DNA of 64,000 nt from an uncultured Tenacibaculum sp. (GCA_947501615.1 CANMWK010000001.1:310001-374000), one strand, 5' to 3'; shown: positions 44,663 to 53,444, numbered from the stretch's first letter. Translations and numbers: made by a program. Notes: a model not told the origin generated them from the letters alone.

Positions 44663-45334
44663 ATGAACTTAACTAAAGATACTTTTTCATTTTTAAATAA
44701 ACTTGCAGAAAATAACAACAGAGATTGGTTTGCAGAGAACAAATCGGAGTTTGATACTGTACAGAAAGATGTAAAACAATTTTATAAAGCCGTTCAAGAA
44801 AAATTAGAAGCTCACGATGAAATTGAAAAGCACAAGTTTTTTAGAATTTATAGAGATGTTCGTTTTTCAAAAGATAAAACACCATATAAAACGCACTTTG
44901 CTGGTTCTTTTTCTAGAAATGGAAAACATTTAAGAGGTGGATATTATCTACGATTAAAACCTGGAGATAGCTTTTTGGCAGGCGGCTTTTGGGAACCGAA
45001 TAAAGATGATTTATTCAGAATTCGAAAGGAAATAGAAATTGATGCTGCCGAATTTAGAGAAATTTTAGCAGATCCAGAATTTCAAAAATACTTTGGCGAT
45101 AAATTTGAAGGAGACGAATTAAAAACTGCGCCTAAAGGTTTTGACAAAACACATCCAGATATTGATTTAATCCGAAAAAAAGGATATATCGCTGTTCGAA
45201 ATTTTACAGATAAAGAAGTGTTGTCTAAAAACTTTATACAAGAAATTGACAAATCTTATCAAGCGTTACGTCCATTTTTCGATTTAATGAGTTCTGTATT
45301 AACTACGAATTTAAATGGGGAATCTATACTATAA
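44663..45334 (+). CDS. DUF2461 domain protein
   Basis: The 223-residue protein belongs to DUF2461 (TIGR02453): LNKLAENNNRDWFAENKSEFD at the start, then RIYRDVRFSKDKTPYKTHFAGSF and GGYYLRLKPGDSFLAGGFWEP. These aromatic and basic motifs define the family, which has no established function. No signal peptide or membrane segment is seen, so it is cytoplasmic. The frameshifted membrane gene follows after 43 nt. Confidence 0.93.
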   Translation: MNLTKDTFSFLNKLAENNNRDWFAENKSEFDTVQKDVKQFYKAVQEKLEAHDEIEKHKFFRIYRDVRFSKDKTPYKTHFAGSFSRNGKHLRGGYYLRLKPGDSFLAGGFWEPNKDDLFRIRKEIEIDAAEFREILADPEFQKYFGDKFEGDELKTAPKGFDKTHPDIDLIRKKGYIAVRNFTDKEVLSKNFIQEIDKSYQALRPFFDLMSSVLTTNLNGESIL

Positions 45335-45377
45335 AATAGTGTTCTTTGTAAATGATATTTAATTTAAAATAATTGTA

Positions 45378-46007
45378 TTGAAGTTTAAAAAAATTAGAAG
45401 TAGTAAAACTTTTAAAACGATTTTAAGGTATTTTTCAGAGCTAATTATTGTAGCATTTGGGGTTTTTTTAGGTGTGTATTACGGAAATATTAATACAGAT
45501 CATAAAGTTCTAAGAGATAAAGAAAAATCAATTAGTTTAATTATTAGTGAGCTAGAAGTTAATAAAGAATTACTGAAAGAACAGATAGACTATCATACAA
45601 TCATTAAAACAGAAATAGATAGTATAATTCCAAGTTTAACTCCAAAGGAAATGAATTTAGAATTTACTCCTTATGCATTGAAAGATCTTAAAATTAAAGG
45701 TTGGAAAGGTTTTCTTTATGGGAGATTACAAAAAACAGCATATGAAAGCACCAAAACAAGTGGAGTTATTAAAGAATTTGATATCGAATTAATTCAAAAA
45801 TTAACGGATACGTATAATTTTCAGGAAACTTATGTTGAGTTTGGTTCCTCTATACTAGATAAAGCAATTTCTATAAATTCTTCAATGAAACTCATGGATT
45901 TTTTTGCAACCATTAAATTAATGACTTCAGATTTACTCGGCACAGAAAAAAGTTTATTAAAAAAGCTTGAGAAAAATATTGATGAACTTAAAACTATACA
46001 GAGTTAG
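45378..46007 (+). pseudogene. Frameshifted membrane-anchored protein (DUF6090-like)
   Basis: The readable frame encodes 209 residues with a TTG start; there is no ATG in a sensible position. A basic N-terminus is followed by one membrane helix (ELIIVAFGVFLGVYYGNI, residues ~21-38) and a coiled-coil-rich soluble region, as in DUF6090-like proteins of Bacteroidota. It stops at 46007, but the next 119 nt stay open in the -1-shifted frame and encode a coding-like tail. A one-base deletion near 45999-46003 would explain this. The intact protein would have had about 250 residues. Confidence 0.55.
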
Positions 46008-46126
46008 TATTCATAAAATATTCTGCGTTACGGGAAGCAAGAAGTTATTTACATGAAACAATTGATGTATTAGTTTTTGAATTTAACGAGGCAGGAGAAT
46101 TAGTGAAAAAATTAATTGAAAAATAA
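46001..46126 (+). pseudogene. Out-of-frame C-terminal tail of the preceding gene
   Basis: In the frame shifted relative to the upstream ORF, this stretch reads ELVFIKYSALREARSYLHET, then a further ~20 residues rich in Glu, Leu and Lys to a TAA at 46124. It has no start codon of its own. Composition and periodicity are those of a real helix-rich protein end, supporting a frameshift in the gene at 45378. Confidence 0.5.
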
Positions 46127-46143
46127 CAACTTAAAATAGAAGT

Positions 46144-46434
46144 ATGGAAAAGGATGAAAGTATCATTGAATTAATAGCTGAAATAAATAAAGAAATTAGT
46201 GAAAACAAATATCTTTTGAAAGATTTTTGGGATGGAGATTTATGTGCTATTGGGTTTTCAGATTTAAATGAAGAAATATTGATTTATGTATCGACTTTCC
46301 AAAGAGAAAAAGGTCATTATTATGTTGAAATAGAAAAATCAAACAAAGAATTTCCCGATAAATATCATGTGTTAGATAAAAAAGATAAAATAGACTTTAA
46401 AGAATTAAAATCGATATTACAGAATTATCTTTAA
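46144..46434 (+). CDS. Hypothetical 96-aa acidic protein
   Basis: I do not recognise this protein. It is acidic, soluble and predicted alpha/beta: an N-terminal helix (ESIIELIAEINKEISENKYLL), then strands around DLCAIGFSDLNEEILIYVSTF and HYYVEIEKSN, and a C-terminal helix (FKELKSILQNYL). Its size and composition resemble bacterial immunity-type proteins, an impression only. It starts 17 nt after the decayed tail of the previous gene, so both may have formed one unit. Confidence 0.6.
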   Translation: MEKDESIIELIAEINKEISENKYLLKDFWDGDLCAIGFSDLNEEILIYVSTFQREKGHYYVEIEKSNKEFPDKYHVLDKKDKIDFKELKSILQNYL

Positions 46435-46537
46435 TCGTAGGGGAGATAACCAAAAATTTAATTACCAGATACTTGTATCGAAAATTATAAAATTTTCAAT
46501 TAGATATCTCGTATGCTTGCATCGGGGTAGTTTATTT
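46433..46537 (-). repeat. Dispersed ~100-bp repeat, copy B
   Basis: Reverse-complement copy of 38049-38152. As in copy A it lies immediately after a stop codon, here that of the 96-aa gene, and before a hairpin. Confidence 0.85.
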
Positions 46538-46545
46538 AAAAATAA

Positions 46546-46582
46546 TCAATACTTTAAATGTAGTAAACACTTAAAGTATTGA
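46546..46582 (-). terminator. Terminator of the SDR gene
   Basis: A perfect 12-bp stem (TCAATACTTTAA against its complement), a 13-nt loop and a T-rich tail on the minus strand, 14 nt after the SDR stop codon. Confidence 0.8.
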
Positions 46583-46595
46583 TAAAAATATTTAG

Positions 46596-47345
46596 TTAAA
46601 TTTGGCTTAAACCACCATCAACTTCTAATTCAACTCCATTAATAAAAGAAGCATCATCAGAAGCTAAGAATAATGCTGTACTAGCAATTTCTTCAGATTT
46701 ACCAAATCTACCTAATGGAACAGTTTGAGCAAAGCTTTTACCCATTTCTTCAACTACTTCTCCTGGTAAATTCATTTTACCATAAATAGGAGTTTCAATT
46801 GGTCCTGGTGCAATAGAATTTACACGAATTCCTCGATCTTTAACTTCAGAAGTTAATACACGAGAGTATGCTCTTAAAGCTCCTTTACTAGCAGAATATA
46901 CTCCGAATCCATCAAATCCTTTTTGGTGTACAATTGAGTTTGTAAATAAAATAGAACCACCATCATTAATATGTGGAATTGCTTCTTTTGCAGCTAAAAT
47001 AGGACCCTTTACATTAATATTAAATACCTCATTAAAGTGCTCTTCTGTAATTTCATTAGCTGCAGCTACAGGAGCTACACCAGCATTTAAAAATAAGACA
47101 TCGATTTTACCAAACTTATCTACAGTTTCTTGTATTAATCTTTTATTGTCTTCTTGTTTTGCAACATCGGCAACAACAGTAATAAATTCACCAGTTAAAT
47201 TTTCTGTAGCTTCTTGTAAAGCAGTTTCTCTACGACCAGATAATACAACTTTAGCACCTTCTTCTAAAAATAACTTTGCTGTAGCTAATCCGATACCACT
47301 GTTTGCACCTGTTATAACTGCTACTTTTCCTTGTAATTTGCTCAT
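46596..47345 (-). CDS. SDR-family NAD(P)-dependent oxidoreductase
   Basis: The 249-residue protein is a classical short-chain dehydrogenase: cofactor loop TGANSGIGLA near residue 14, NAG motif LFLNAGVAP, and catalytic YSASK with the Ser in FTNSIVHQ. GLSQI closes the C-terminus. The substrate is unknown. A TetR-type operator lies 17 nt upstream, and the TetR gene is next on the same strand, so expression is probably de-repressed by that regulator's ligand, possibly related to the enzyme's substrate. Confidence 0.95.
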   Translation of the reverse strand: MSKLQGKVAVITGANSGIGLATAKLFLEEGAKVVLSGRRETALQEATENLTGEFITVVADVAKQEDNKRLIQETVDKFGKIDVLFLNAGVAPVAAANEITEEHFNEVFNINVKGPILAAKEAIPHINDGGSILFTNSIVHQKGFDGFGVYSASKGALRAYSRVLTSEVKDRGIRVNSIAPGPIETPIYGKMNLPGEVVEEMGKSFAQTVPLGRFGKSEEIASTALFLASDDASFINGVELEVDGGLSQI

Positions 47346-47361
47346 TTTAATAGTTAGATTT

Positions 47362-47387
47362 TTATTTGAAACAATCGTTTCAAATAA
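47362..47387 (-). promoter_or_regulatory. TetR-type operator upstream of the SDR gene
   Basis: A perfect 11-bp inverted repeat (TTATTTGAAAC, 4-nt spacer AATC, then the complementary arm). The inner 18 bp match the site before the TetR gene at 16 positions. Confidence 0.8.
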
Positions 47388-47402
47388 GATTAAAAAAAAA
47401 AT

Positions 47403-47966
47403 TTATTCCAAGACAGAAAGTATTGTTTTTACAATACTTTTTAAATCTTTTTGATCATCTATTAAAACATTAGAAAGATTGAATCCTTGAAAGGCTGTCA
47501 ACAAATAAATAGCATATTCATAAGCTGTTTTATTTTTATTTATAGAACCTCTTTCTTGACCTTTTTCTATAATGTCTTTAAACAATGTAATCATGCCATC
47601 ATTATTCTGCTTTAGAAACGTATGAACTGTATCTTCTTGATTGGCCATTTCAGTGACACAGTTGTTTAGTAAACATCCGTTTTTATTATTAATGTTAGCA
47701 TAAAATATTCGCTCTAAAGTTTTGACGTAACAATCATTTGAACAAAGAATATTGTGAATCTTTTCTTGAGATTCACATTGGTAACTTTTCAAACATAACA
47801 TATACAAGTCTAACTTACTACCAAAAGTATTATAAATGCTAGATCTGTTTAATCCTGTAGCATTCACTAAATCTTGCATAGAAGTTAAACTGTAACTTTT
47901 TTGATGAAATACTTCAGTTACCTGTTTAATTACTTGTTTTTTATCAAATGTTTCTGTCTTTGGCAT
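47403..47966 (-). CDS. TetR/AcrR-family regulator of the SDR gene
   Basis: The 187-residue protein has an N-terminal TetR helix-turn-helix (FHQKSYSLTSMQDLVNATGLNRSSIYNTFGSKLDLY, residues ~21-55) and a ligand-binding C-terminal half containing several cysteines (CLLNNCVTEMA and others). Its own upstream region and that of the adjacent SDR gene carry the same palindrome, so it very likely represses both. The cysteines could make it sensitive to electrophiles, an inference from composition. Confidence 0.93.
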   Translation of the reverse strand: MPKTETFDKKQVIKQVTEVFHQKSYSLTSMQDLVNATGLNRSSIYNTFGSKLDLYMLCLKSYQCESQEKIHNILCSNDCYVKTLERIFYANINNKNGCLLNNCVTEMANQEDTVHTFLKQNNDGMITLFKDIIEKGQERGSINKNKTAYEYAIYLLTAFQGFNLSNVLIDDQKDLKSIVKTILSVLE

Positions 47967-47970
47967 GTAT

Positions 47971-47988
47971 TTGAAATGATCGTTTCAA
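47971..47988 (-). promoter_or_regulatory. TetR-type operator upstream of the TetR gene
   Basis: TTGAAATGATCGTTTCAA, 5 nt before the start codon; 16 of 18 positions equal the site in front of the SDR gene. Confidence 0.75.
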
Positions 47989-48026
47989 AATTAATAGTTT
48001 TTTAGAAACTAAGAATAAATTAAATG

Positions 48027-49364
48027 TTAATTTTTTAATAAAGCGATTTCCTTACGTACAAAAAAGTAGGTAACAATGGTAGCCAACAAGTCAGAAATAG
48101 GGAAGGAGAACCATATTCCATCTAATCCATAAAAAATTGGAAGAATTAAAACAAAAGGAATTAAAAAGATAGATTGACGTAATAGAGTTAATATCAAAGC
48201 AGGTTTTGCTTTTCCTACAGCTTGAAAATATGAGGCTCCAACTAATTGAAATGCAATAAAAGGTGTGGCTAATAAAGTTGTTAAAATCGCATTTGGAGTT
48301 TGTTCTAATAATTGTTGATCGTTTGTGAATACAGTCGTCATTTCATAATTAAAGAAATATACTGCACCAAAAATAAAAATACACAGAATTGTTCCATATT
48401 TATTAGCTGTGTTTAAAACCTCTTTTACACGGTCGTACAAATTGGCTCCGTAATTATATCCAGCAATTGGTAAAAATCCTTGTACTATTCCAAATACAGG
48501 GAAAAAGATAAACATCATTAAACGGTTGATAATCCCAAAAACGGCTAACGAAGATTCATTTCCATACTTGTATAAAGAGTAATTCAATATAATTGTTAAA
48601 ACACTAATAGTTCCTTGTCTAACTAGTGTAATACTTCCTAGAGAACTAACTTCAGATATAATTGCTTTATCAAACTTTAAATGATTTAAACGTATTTGTA
48701 AACTACTTTTTTTAGATAGTAAAAATCCAAGAATAAATAACCCACAGACAGCATAAGCAATAGAAGTTGCTAATCCAGCACCAAACATTCCCCAGCCAAA
48801 TACTTTTATAAATAGTATATCTAAAATAATATTTGCAATAGCAGGTAAAATAAGAGCAATCATAGCATATGTTGGTTTTCCCAAAGCTCTAATAATTGGG
48901 TTTCCCATCATAGCATAAGCTAAAAACGGTACACCAATTATAATAATTCTGAAATAAGGAATTGCAGGTTCTAAAATATTACCATTTGCACCAAATAATT
49001 TTAAAACAGCTTCTTCAAAAATTAAACATAAAGCAACTAAAACTACTGATGTTATTGTTGTTAAACTTATTTGATTTCCAAATACTTTTTTAGCTTTTTC
49101 AATATTATCGGCTCCTAAAGCCAACGAAATAACTGAACTACCACCAATACCAATAGCCATTCCAATAGAAGAAATTAAAAATCCGATTGGTAACACAACG
49201 GTAATAGCAGCGATGGCTAAAACGCCAATCCATTGTCCAACAAAGATGGTATCTACAATCATGTTAATAGACATCACCAAAATACCAATTGCAGCAGGTA
49301 CAGATTGTTTTAATAATAACTTGCTTACTTTTTCTGTAGAAAGTTCACTGGCAACTTGATTCAT
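48027..49364 (-). CDS. MATE family efflux transporter
   Basis: The 445-residue protein has 12 predicted membrane helices in two six-helix halves, as in NorM/DinF-type drug/sodium or drug/proton antiporters. KLLLKQSVPAAIGILVMSINMIVDTIFVG at the start and PVFGIVQGFLPIAGYNYGA in the middle are family landmarks. It likely exports cationic compounds. It lies 60 nt upstream of the TetR operator region on the minus strand but has its own promoter space; whether the TetR protein controls it is unclear. Confidence 0.94.
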   Translation of the reverse strand: MNQVASELSTEKVSKLLLKQSVPAAIGILVMSINMIVDTIFVGQWIGVLAIAAITVVLPIGFLISSIGMAIGIGGSSVISLALGADNIEKAKKVFGNQISLTTITSVVLVALCLIFEEAVLKLFGANGNILEPAIPYFRIIIIGVPFLAYAMMGNPIIRALGKPTYAMIALILPAIANIILDILFIKVFGWGMFGAGLATSIAYAVCGLFILGFLLSKKSSLQIRLNHLKFDKAIISEVSSLGSITLVRQGTISVLTIILNYSLYKYGNESSLAVFGIINRLMMFIFFPVFGIVQGFLPIAGYNYGANLYDRVKEVLNTANKYGTILCIFIFGAVYFFNYEMTTVFTNDQQLLEQTPNAILTTLLATPFIAFQLVGASYFQAVGKAKPALILTLLRQSIFLIPFVLILPIFYGLDGIWFSFPISDLLATIVTYFFVRKEIALLKN

Positions 49365-49413
49365 AATAGTAGAAATTAGGCTACAAATTAACGAAATAAT
49401 AAGCTTTCTTACG

Positions 49414-49421
49414 TAAGTTTG
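49414..49421 (+). promoter_or_regulatory. TAAGTTTG -7 element before the thioesterase gene
   Basis: TAAGTTTG matches TAnnTTTG and ends 5 nt before the ATG, so the transcript would have almost no leader. Confidence 0.45.
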
Positions 49422-49426
49422 TACTC

Positions 49427-49825
49427 ATGAATTTAGATAAAGTTTTTACAACAACTAGAGTCGTAGTTTCAGAAGAAATAGATAACTTAAATCACGTAAA
49501 TAATGTGGTTTATGTGCAATGGGTACAAGATATTGCAACATTACATTGGGAATATCTGGTTAAAGATATCAATGCAGCAGATGTAATCTGGGTACTTGTT
49601 AAACATGAAATTGATTATATAGGACAGGCAGTTTTAAATGATGAAATCACATTAAAAACTTGGGTTGGAGAAACTAAAGGCGTAAAATCTGTTCGCCATG
49701 TAGAGATCCTTAAAGAAGACAAATTATTGGCAAAATCTCAAACGACTTGGTGTTTGTTAAACAGCAAAACCTTACGTCCGACTAGAATTACAGAAGATAT
49801 TTTTAATTTACTATCTCCGTCTTAA
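49427..49825 (+). CDS. Hotdog-fold acyl-CoA thioesterase (4HBT family)
   Basis: The 132-residue protein is a single hotdog domain. VVSEEIDNLNHVNNVVYVQWVQDIATLHW carries the family's Asn/His and the aspartate-rich segment used for catalysis in YbgC/4HBT enzymes, and KTWVGETKGVKSVRHVEIL is the conserved beta strand region. It would hydrolyse an acyl-CoA thioester; chain length is not evident. The helicase gene follows after 31 nt. Confidence 0.92.
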   Translation: MNLDKVFTTTRVVVSEEIDNLNHVNNVVYVQWVQDIATLHWEYLVKDINAADVIWVLVKHEIDYIGQAVLNDEITLKTWVGETKGVKSVRHVEILKEDKLLAKSQTTWCLLNSKTLRPTRITEDIFNLLSPS

Positions 49826-49831
49826 TAAGAC

Positions 49832-49839
49832 TATCTTTG
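49832..49839 (+). promoter_or_regulatory. TATCTTTG -7 element before the helicase gene
   Basis: TATCTTTG matches TAnnTTTG and lies between the thioesterase stop and the helicase start at 49857. Confidence 0.55.
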
Positions 49840-49856
49840 CACTTTAAAAGAATTAT

Positions 49857-50969
49857 ATGTCTACATTCTCAGATTTAGGAGTCCGAAAAGATTTTATCAA
49901 AGGATTAAAAGAGTTGGGTATTAAAACTCCAACTGAAGTCCAAGAAAAAACAATTCCTTTTTTGTTACAAGCAAATACCGATTTTATTGGATTAGCGCAA
50001 ACAGGAACAGGAAAAACAGCAGCCTTCGGATTACCAATTTTACATCAAATAAAGCCAAATTCAGATACCATTCAAGCGTTGATTTTATCACCAACAAGAG
50101 AATTGGTCCAACAAATAAAAAAGCAACTTTTTAAGTTTACAAAGTATGTAGATCATAAAATTTTTGTTGAAGCTGTTTATGGAGGAGAAAAAATTGATAG
50201 GCAAATTAAAAACCTACAACGAACTACACATATTGTTGTGGCAACTCCGGGTAGACTTATCGATTTAATAGAAAGAGGAGAAATCGACCTAAAAAATATA
50301 AAGACTTTAGTTTTAGATGAAGCTGATGAAATGTTAAGTATGGGATTCAAGTTAGAAATCAATAGAATTTTAAAATATACTTCTGGAGAAAGAAATACTT
50401 GGTTGTTTTCTGCCACAATGCCTGATGAAATTAAAAGGATTGTAAAAAACTACATGAATATAAATGCAAAACGTGTAGAAATTAATCCAGCTTCTATAGT
50501 TAATGAGAATATCACACATTATTATTCTGTAGTTACTTCAGCTAATAAAACTGAGGCAATTGTATCTTTTTTAGAAGGGAGACAAGATGAACGCGGAATT
50601 ATCTTCGCAAGAACAAAAGCAGGAGCTAGAAAACTAACCACTGAATTATCTGAAGAAGGTTTTACTGTAGATGTTTTAGAAGGTGATATGAAGCAAATAG
50701 AGAGAGATAAAGTAATGCGTGCATTCAAAAACCAGTCATTACAATACTTAATTGCTACTGATGTTGCTGCTAGAGGAATAGATGTACAGAACTTAAATTT
50801 TGTAATTCATCATAAACTGCCAGAAAAGTTAGAATATTATACACACAGAAGTGGTAGAACTGCAAGAGGTGGAAATAGAGGAATTTCACAAGCTTTTATA
50901 GCAGCAAATGAAATAGAACATATTCATCAAATTCAAAAGAAACTAAATATTCAATTTATTAAAAAGTAA
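49857..50969 (+). CDS. DEAD-box RNA helicase
   Basis: The 370-residue protein has the full set of motifs: Q motif (FSDLGVRKDFIKGLKELGIKTPTEVQ), motif I AQTGTGKT, Ia PTRELV, II DEAD, III SAT, then GIIFARTK, ATDVAARGIDV and HRSGRTARG. It is a short DEAD-box protein without the long basic C-terminal tail of many relatives. Roles in ribosome assembly or mRNA turnover, especially in the cold, are usual for the family. The channel gene follows 16 nt downstream. Confidence 0.96.
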   Translation: MSTFSDLGVRKDFIKGLKELGIKTPTEVQEKTIPFLLQANTDFIGLAQTGTGKTAAFGLPILHQIKPNSDTIQALILSPTRELVQQIKKQLFKFTKYVDHKIFVEAVYGGEKIDRQIKNLQRTTHIVVATPGRLIDLIERGEIDLKNIKTLVLDEADEMLSMGFKLEINRILKYTSGERNTWLFSATMPDEIKRIVKNYMNINAKRVEINPASIVNENITHYYSVVTSANKTEAIVSFLEGRQDERGIIFARTKAGARKLTTELSEEGFTVDVLEGDMKQIERDKVMRAFKNQSLQYLIATDVAARGIDVQNLNFVIHHKLPEKLEYYTHRSGRTARGGNRGISQAFIAANEIEHIHQIQKKLNIQFIKK

Positions 50970-50985
50970 GTCTCTGTTTTAAATT

Positions 50986-51591
50986 ATGGATGTCATTTAC
51001 ATCATAGATATTCTAGGAACCTTTGCATTTGCTATTAGTGGAGCTTTGGTAGCATCAAAGAAAGATTTTGATTTATTTGGTGTTATCATTTTAGCTTTTG
51101 TAACTGCTGTTGGTGGTGGAATGTTAAGAGATGTATTAATAAATGCGCATCCTATAAATTGGATTGGAGATTTAAATTATATAAAAACAATTGCAGTAGC
51201 AGTTGTTTTTACTTTTCTTTTTAAACGTAGCATAGAACCACTAAGAAAAACATTCTTTCTATTCGATACTATTGGAATAAGTATTTTTACTTTATTAGGT
51301 TTACAAAAAGGATTGAGTTATGATTTGCCTTCAGTTGTTGCGATAATTATGGGAATGGTTTCAGCTGTCTTTGGTGGCGTAATACGTGATGTACTAACTA
51401 GGGAAGTACCTTTAATTTTTAAGAAAGAAATTTATGCCTCTGCTTGTTTAGCAGGAGGCTTAGTGTATTTATTGTTGAAAAATTTAGATGTTGATGAAAA
51501 TTTTAATTTTATATTTTCAGCAGCTATAATCATTTTAATAAGAACACTTTCTGTAATATATAAGTTAGAATTACCTAAAATTAAAGAATAG
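50986..51591 (+). CDS. TRIC/UPF0126-type membrane channel protein
   Basis: The 201-residue protein has seven predicted membrane helices and two similar halves, each with a GGGMLRDVL or GGVIRDVL motif (VTAVGGGMLRDVL near residue 38, VSAVFGGVIRDVL near 127), the mark of the TRIC/YicG family of trimeric cation channels. Potassium conduction has been shown for prokaryotic members. The gene follows the helicase closely, which may only reflect a shared transcript. Confidence 0.92.
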   Translation: MDVIYIIDILGTFAFAISGALVASKKDFDLFGVIILAFVTAVGGGMLRDVLINAHPINWIGDLNYIKTIAVAVVFTFLFKRSIEPLRKTFFLFDTIGISIFTLLGLQKGLSYDLPSVVAIIMGMVSAVFGGVIRDVLTREVPLIFKKEIYASACLAGGLVYLLLKNLDVDENFNFIFSAAIIILIRTLSVIYKLELPKIKE

Positions 51592-51621
51592 TTTTTAAAT
51601 TGCTTTAAAATCGAGTTTCGT

Positions 51622-52170
51622 ATGAAAAAAATAACCTTTTTAATTTCGTTTTTTTTATTGATACTATCTTTTTCTCAAGAAAAAAAGTTACCAGAAGGTT
51701 GGGATAAAATATTATTAGAAGGTGAAATAGCATACATGAATTTAATCACAGGAGATGTTTCTACAGAGTTTCCTAAAGAAAAAGCAGTCAAGCCTAAAAA
51801 AGTAAAAGAATACGACCCTACGATAACACATACAGTTAAAAAAGGAGAAACATTGAGTATAATAGCTAGAAAATATAAAATGCCATTAGCTCAGCTCTAC
51901 AGGTTAAATAGTTTGGTAGATTTTGATACTATAGAAATTGGTGACAAAATTGTTATAGGTTATGAAGAAAATACTTCAAAAAATAATATAAAAACTTTCA
52001 ACAAAGAATTAGAAAAAAACGATAACACATCTAATTTTCATATAGTAGCATCAGGTGAAACACTGTACAGTATATCTAAACGTTACAAAATTAGTGTATT
52101 GACATTGAAAAACAAAAACAATCTTTCTTCAAATGTTATTTTTATAGGTCAAAAATTAATAATTAAATAA
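51622..52170 (+). CDS. Secreted LysM protein with N-terminal WW-like segment
   Basis: The 182-residue protein has a signal peptide (LISFFLLILSFS) followed by a WW-like segment at residues 23-51: LPEGWDKI with L23-P24 and W27, then Y38, N40, T43-G44, S47 and P51, with Phe50 in place of the second Trp. Two LysM domains follow (~70-114, THTVKKGETLSIIARKYKM; ~136-182, FHIVASGETLYSISKRYKI). The LysM domains should bind peptidoglycan; the role of the WW-like segment is unknown. No catalytic domain is present. Confidence 0.92.
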   Translation: MKKITFLISFFLLILSFSQEKKLPEGWDKILLEGEIAYMNLITGDVSTEFPKEKAVKPKKVKEYDPTITHTVKKGETLSIIARKYKMPLAQLYRLNSLVDFDTIEIGDKIVIGYEENTSKNNIKTFNKELEKNDNTSNFHIVASGETLYSISKRYKISVLTLKNKNNLSSNVIFIGQKLIIK

Positions 52171-52355
52171 TTTAATTGTTAAATTATTGTGTTTTAAATA
52201 TGTTTACTATTGTTTTTGTTTGGAATAATGTAAATTAAACTCGTCTATACTTTTTGGTTATTCATCGATGTTTACTTGTAGGAATAGTATTATAAAATAT
52301 TAAAATAGTATAACTTCACTATATTTAGGTATGTAAATTTTCAATCCCCTGTATT

Positions 52356-53426
52356 ATGTATTATAAGTTATTAATAGTATCCCTATTTATTTATTTTCAA
52401 GCGTTTTCGCAATCTAACGAGACTTGTGATAGCCCAAATGATGAACCTACACTAGATCTTAATAGTATTACTAAATGTTCTATTAAAGAATCTAAAGACA
52501 ATGCTATACAAAAAGTATCTGTTCAAGTTACTTCAAGGAAAAGGGTTGTAAGAAAAAGAGATGCAGCATCAGGTGTAATGACAAATGACTACACACACAA
52601 GTTAGCAAGTATTAAAAAGAAAGCAGCTATAATAGATAATATAAATTTTAATAATGCTGGAGGTTTAAAAATTATTCCTTTTAATTATGTAGATGAAATT
52701 CCTCTTTTCAAAGAATGTGAAAGTGCACCAATATATAAACAAGAAAAGTGTTTTAAACAAAAAATATCAAAACACATACAAAAACATATTAAATATCCAG
52801 AAAATTCTTATGATAGAGGTATTCAAGGTAGAGTAATAGTACAATTTACAATACAGAAAGATGGTAGTATAGGAAAAATGAATATCGTTTCACCGTACAA
52901 AGGAGAAGAACTAGGTAAAGAAGCAGAAAGAATCATTAAAAAATTACCAAAATTTATACCTGGAAAACACGCAGGTAAAGATGTAATTGTTAAATATGGT
53001 TTACCAATAACATTTAAAATACCTGGTGTTAAACCTACAAATATTAAAAAAGTTTCTAAAGCTGTAGTTGTTAATGATGCAATATATGGATTTGCTGATG
53101 TACAAGAATTACCTAAATTTAAATCTTGTAACGATGCTACATTAAATTGTTTCAACAAAAGATTAGTGCAACATATCCAAGATCACTTTGCTTACCCTGA
53201 AAGTGCAATTGATAATAACATTCAAGGAAAAGTAAATATTAGCTTTATCATTAATACTAAAGGAGAAGTTGTTAATGTTATAGCTAAAGGACCTGCTAAT
53301 GGTAAAGTATTGGAAGTTTCTGCAAAAAAATTAGTACAAAAATTACCAGGTTTTAAAGCAGCCGTAAAAAATGGTAAAAATGTAAATACAAAATATAGTT
53401 TCCCTATCGAGTATAAATTAAACTAA
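52356..53426 (+). CDS. Secreted protein with two TonB C-terminal domains (copy 1)
   Basis: The 356-residue protein has a cleavable signal peptide (LLIVSLFIYFQAFSQ) rather than the usual TonB membrane anchor and Pro-rich linker. A conserved N-terminal part (LDLNSITKCSI, RKRVVRKRDAASGV) precedes two TonB_C domains (~residues 115-225 and ~250-356), each with IQGR/KV-type strands and a KLPGF or KLPKF segment. It is most similar to the next gene. How it would energise receptors without an anchor is unclear; it may bind TonB-dependent receptors or peptidoglycan from the periplasm. Confidence 0.9.
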   Translation: MYYKLLIVSLFIYFQAFSQSNETCDSPNDEPTLDLNSITKCSIKESKDNAIQKVSVQVTSRKRVVRKRDAASGVMTNDYTHKLASIKKKAAIIDNINFNNAGGLKIIPFNYVDEIPLFKECESAPIYKQEKCFKQKISKHIQKHIKYPENSYDRGIQGRVIVQFTIQKDGSIGKMNIVSPYKGEELGKEAERIIKKLPKFIPGKHAGKDVIVKYGLPITFKIPGVKPTNIKKVSKAVVVNDAIYGFADVQELPKFKSCNDATLNCFNKRLVQHIQDHFAYPESAIDNNIQGKVNISFIINTKGEVVNVIAKGPANGKVLEVSAKKLVQKLPGFKAAVKNGKNVNTKYSFPIEYKLN

Positions 53427-53444
53427 ACATCAGGACTTTAGTCA

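Noticed and set aside
45991..46002. AAACTATACAG near the end of the frameshifted gene as a third copy of the AraC-linked motif
   Set aside because: Only 11 bases match, it lies inside coding sequence and the flanks differ; likely chance.
46008..46126. Programmed -1 frameshifting in the DUF6090-like gene
   Set aside because: No slippery heptamer or downstream structure is obvious at the junction; mutation is simpler.
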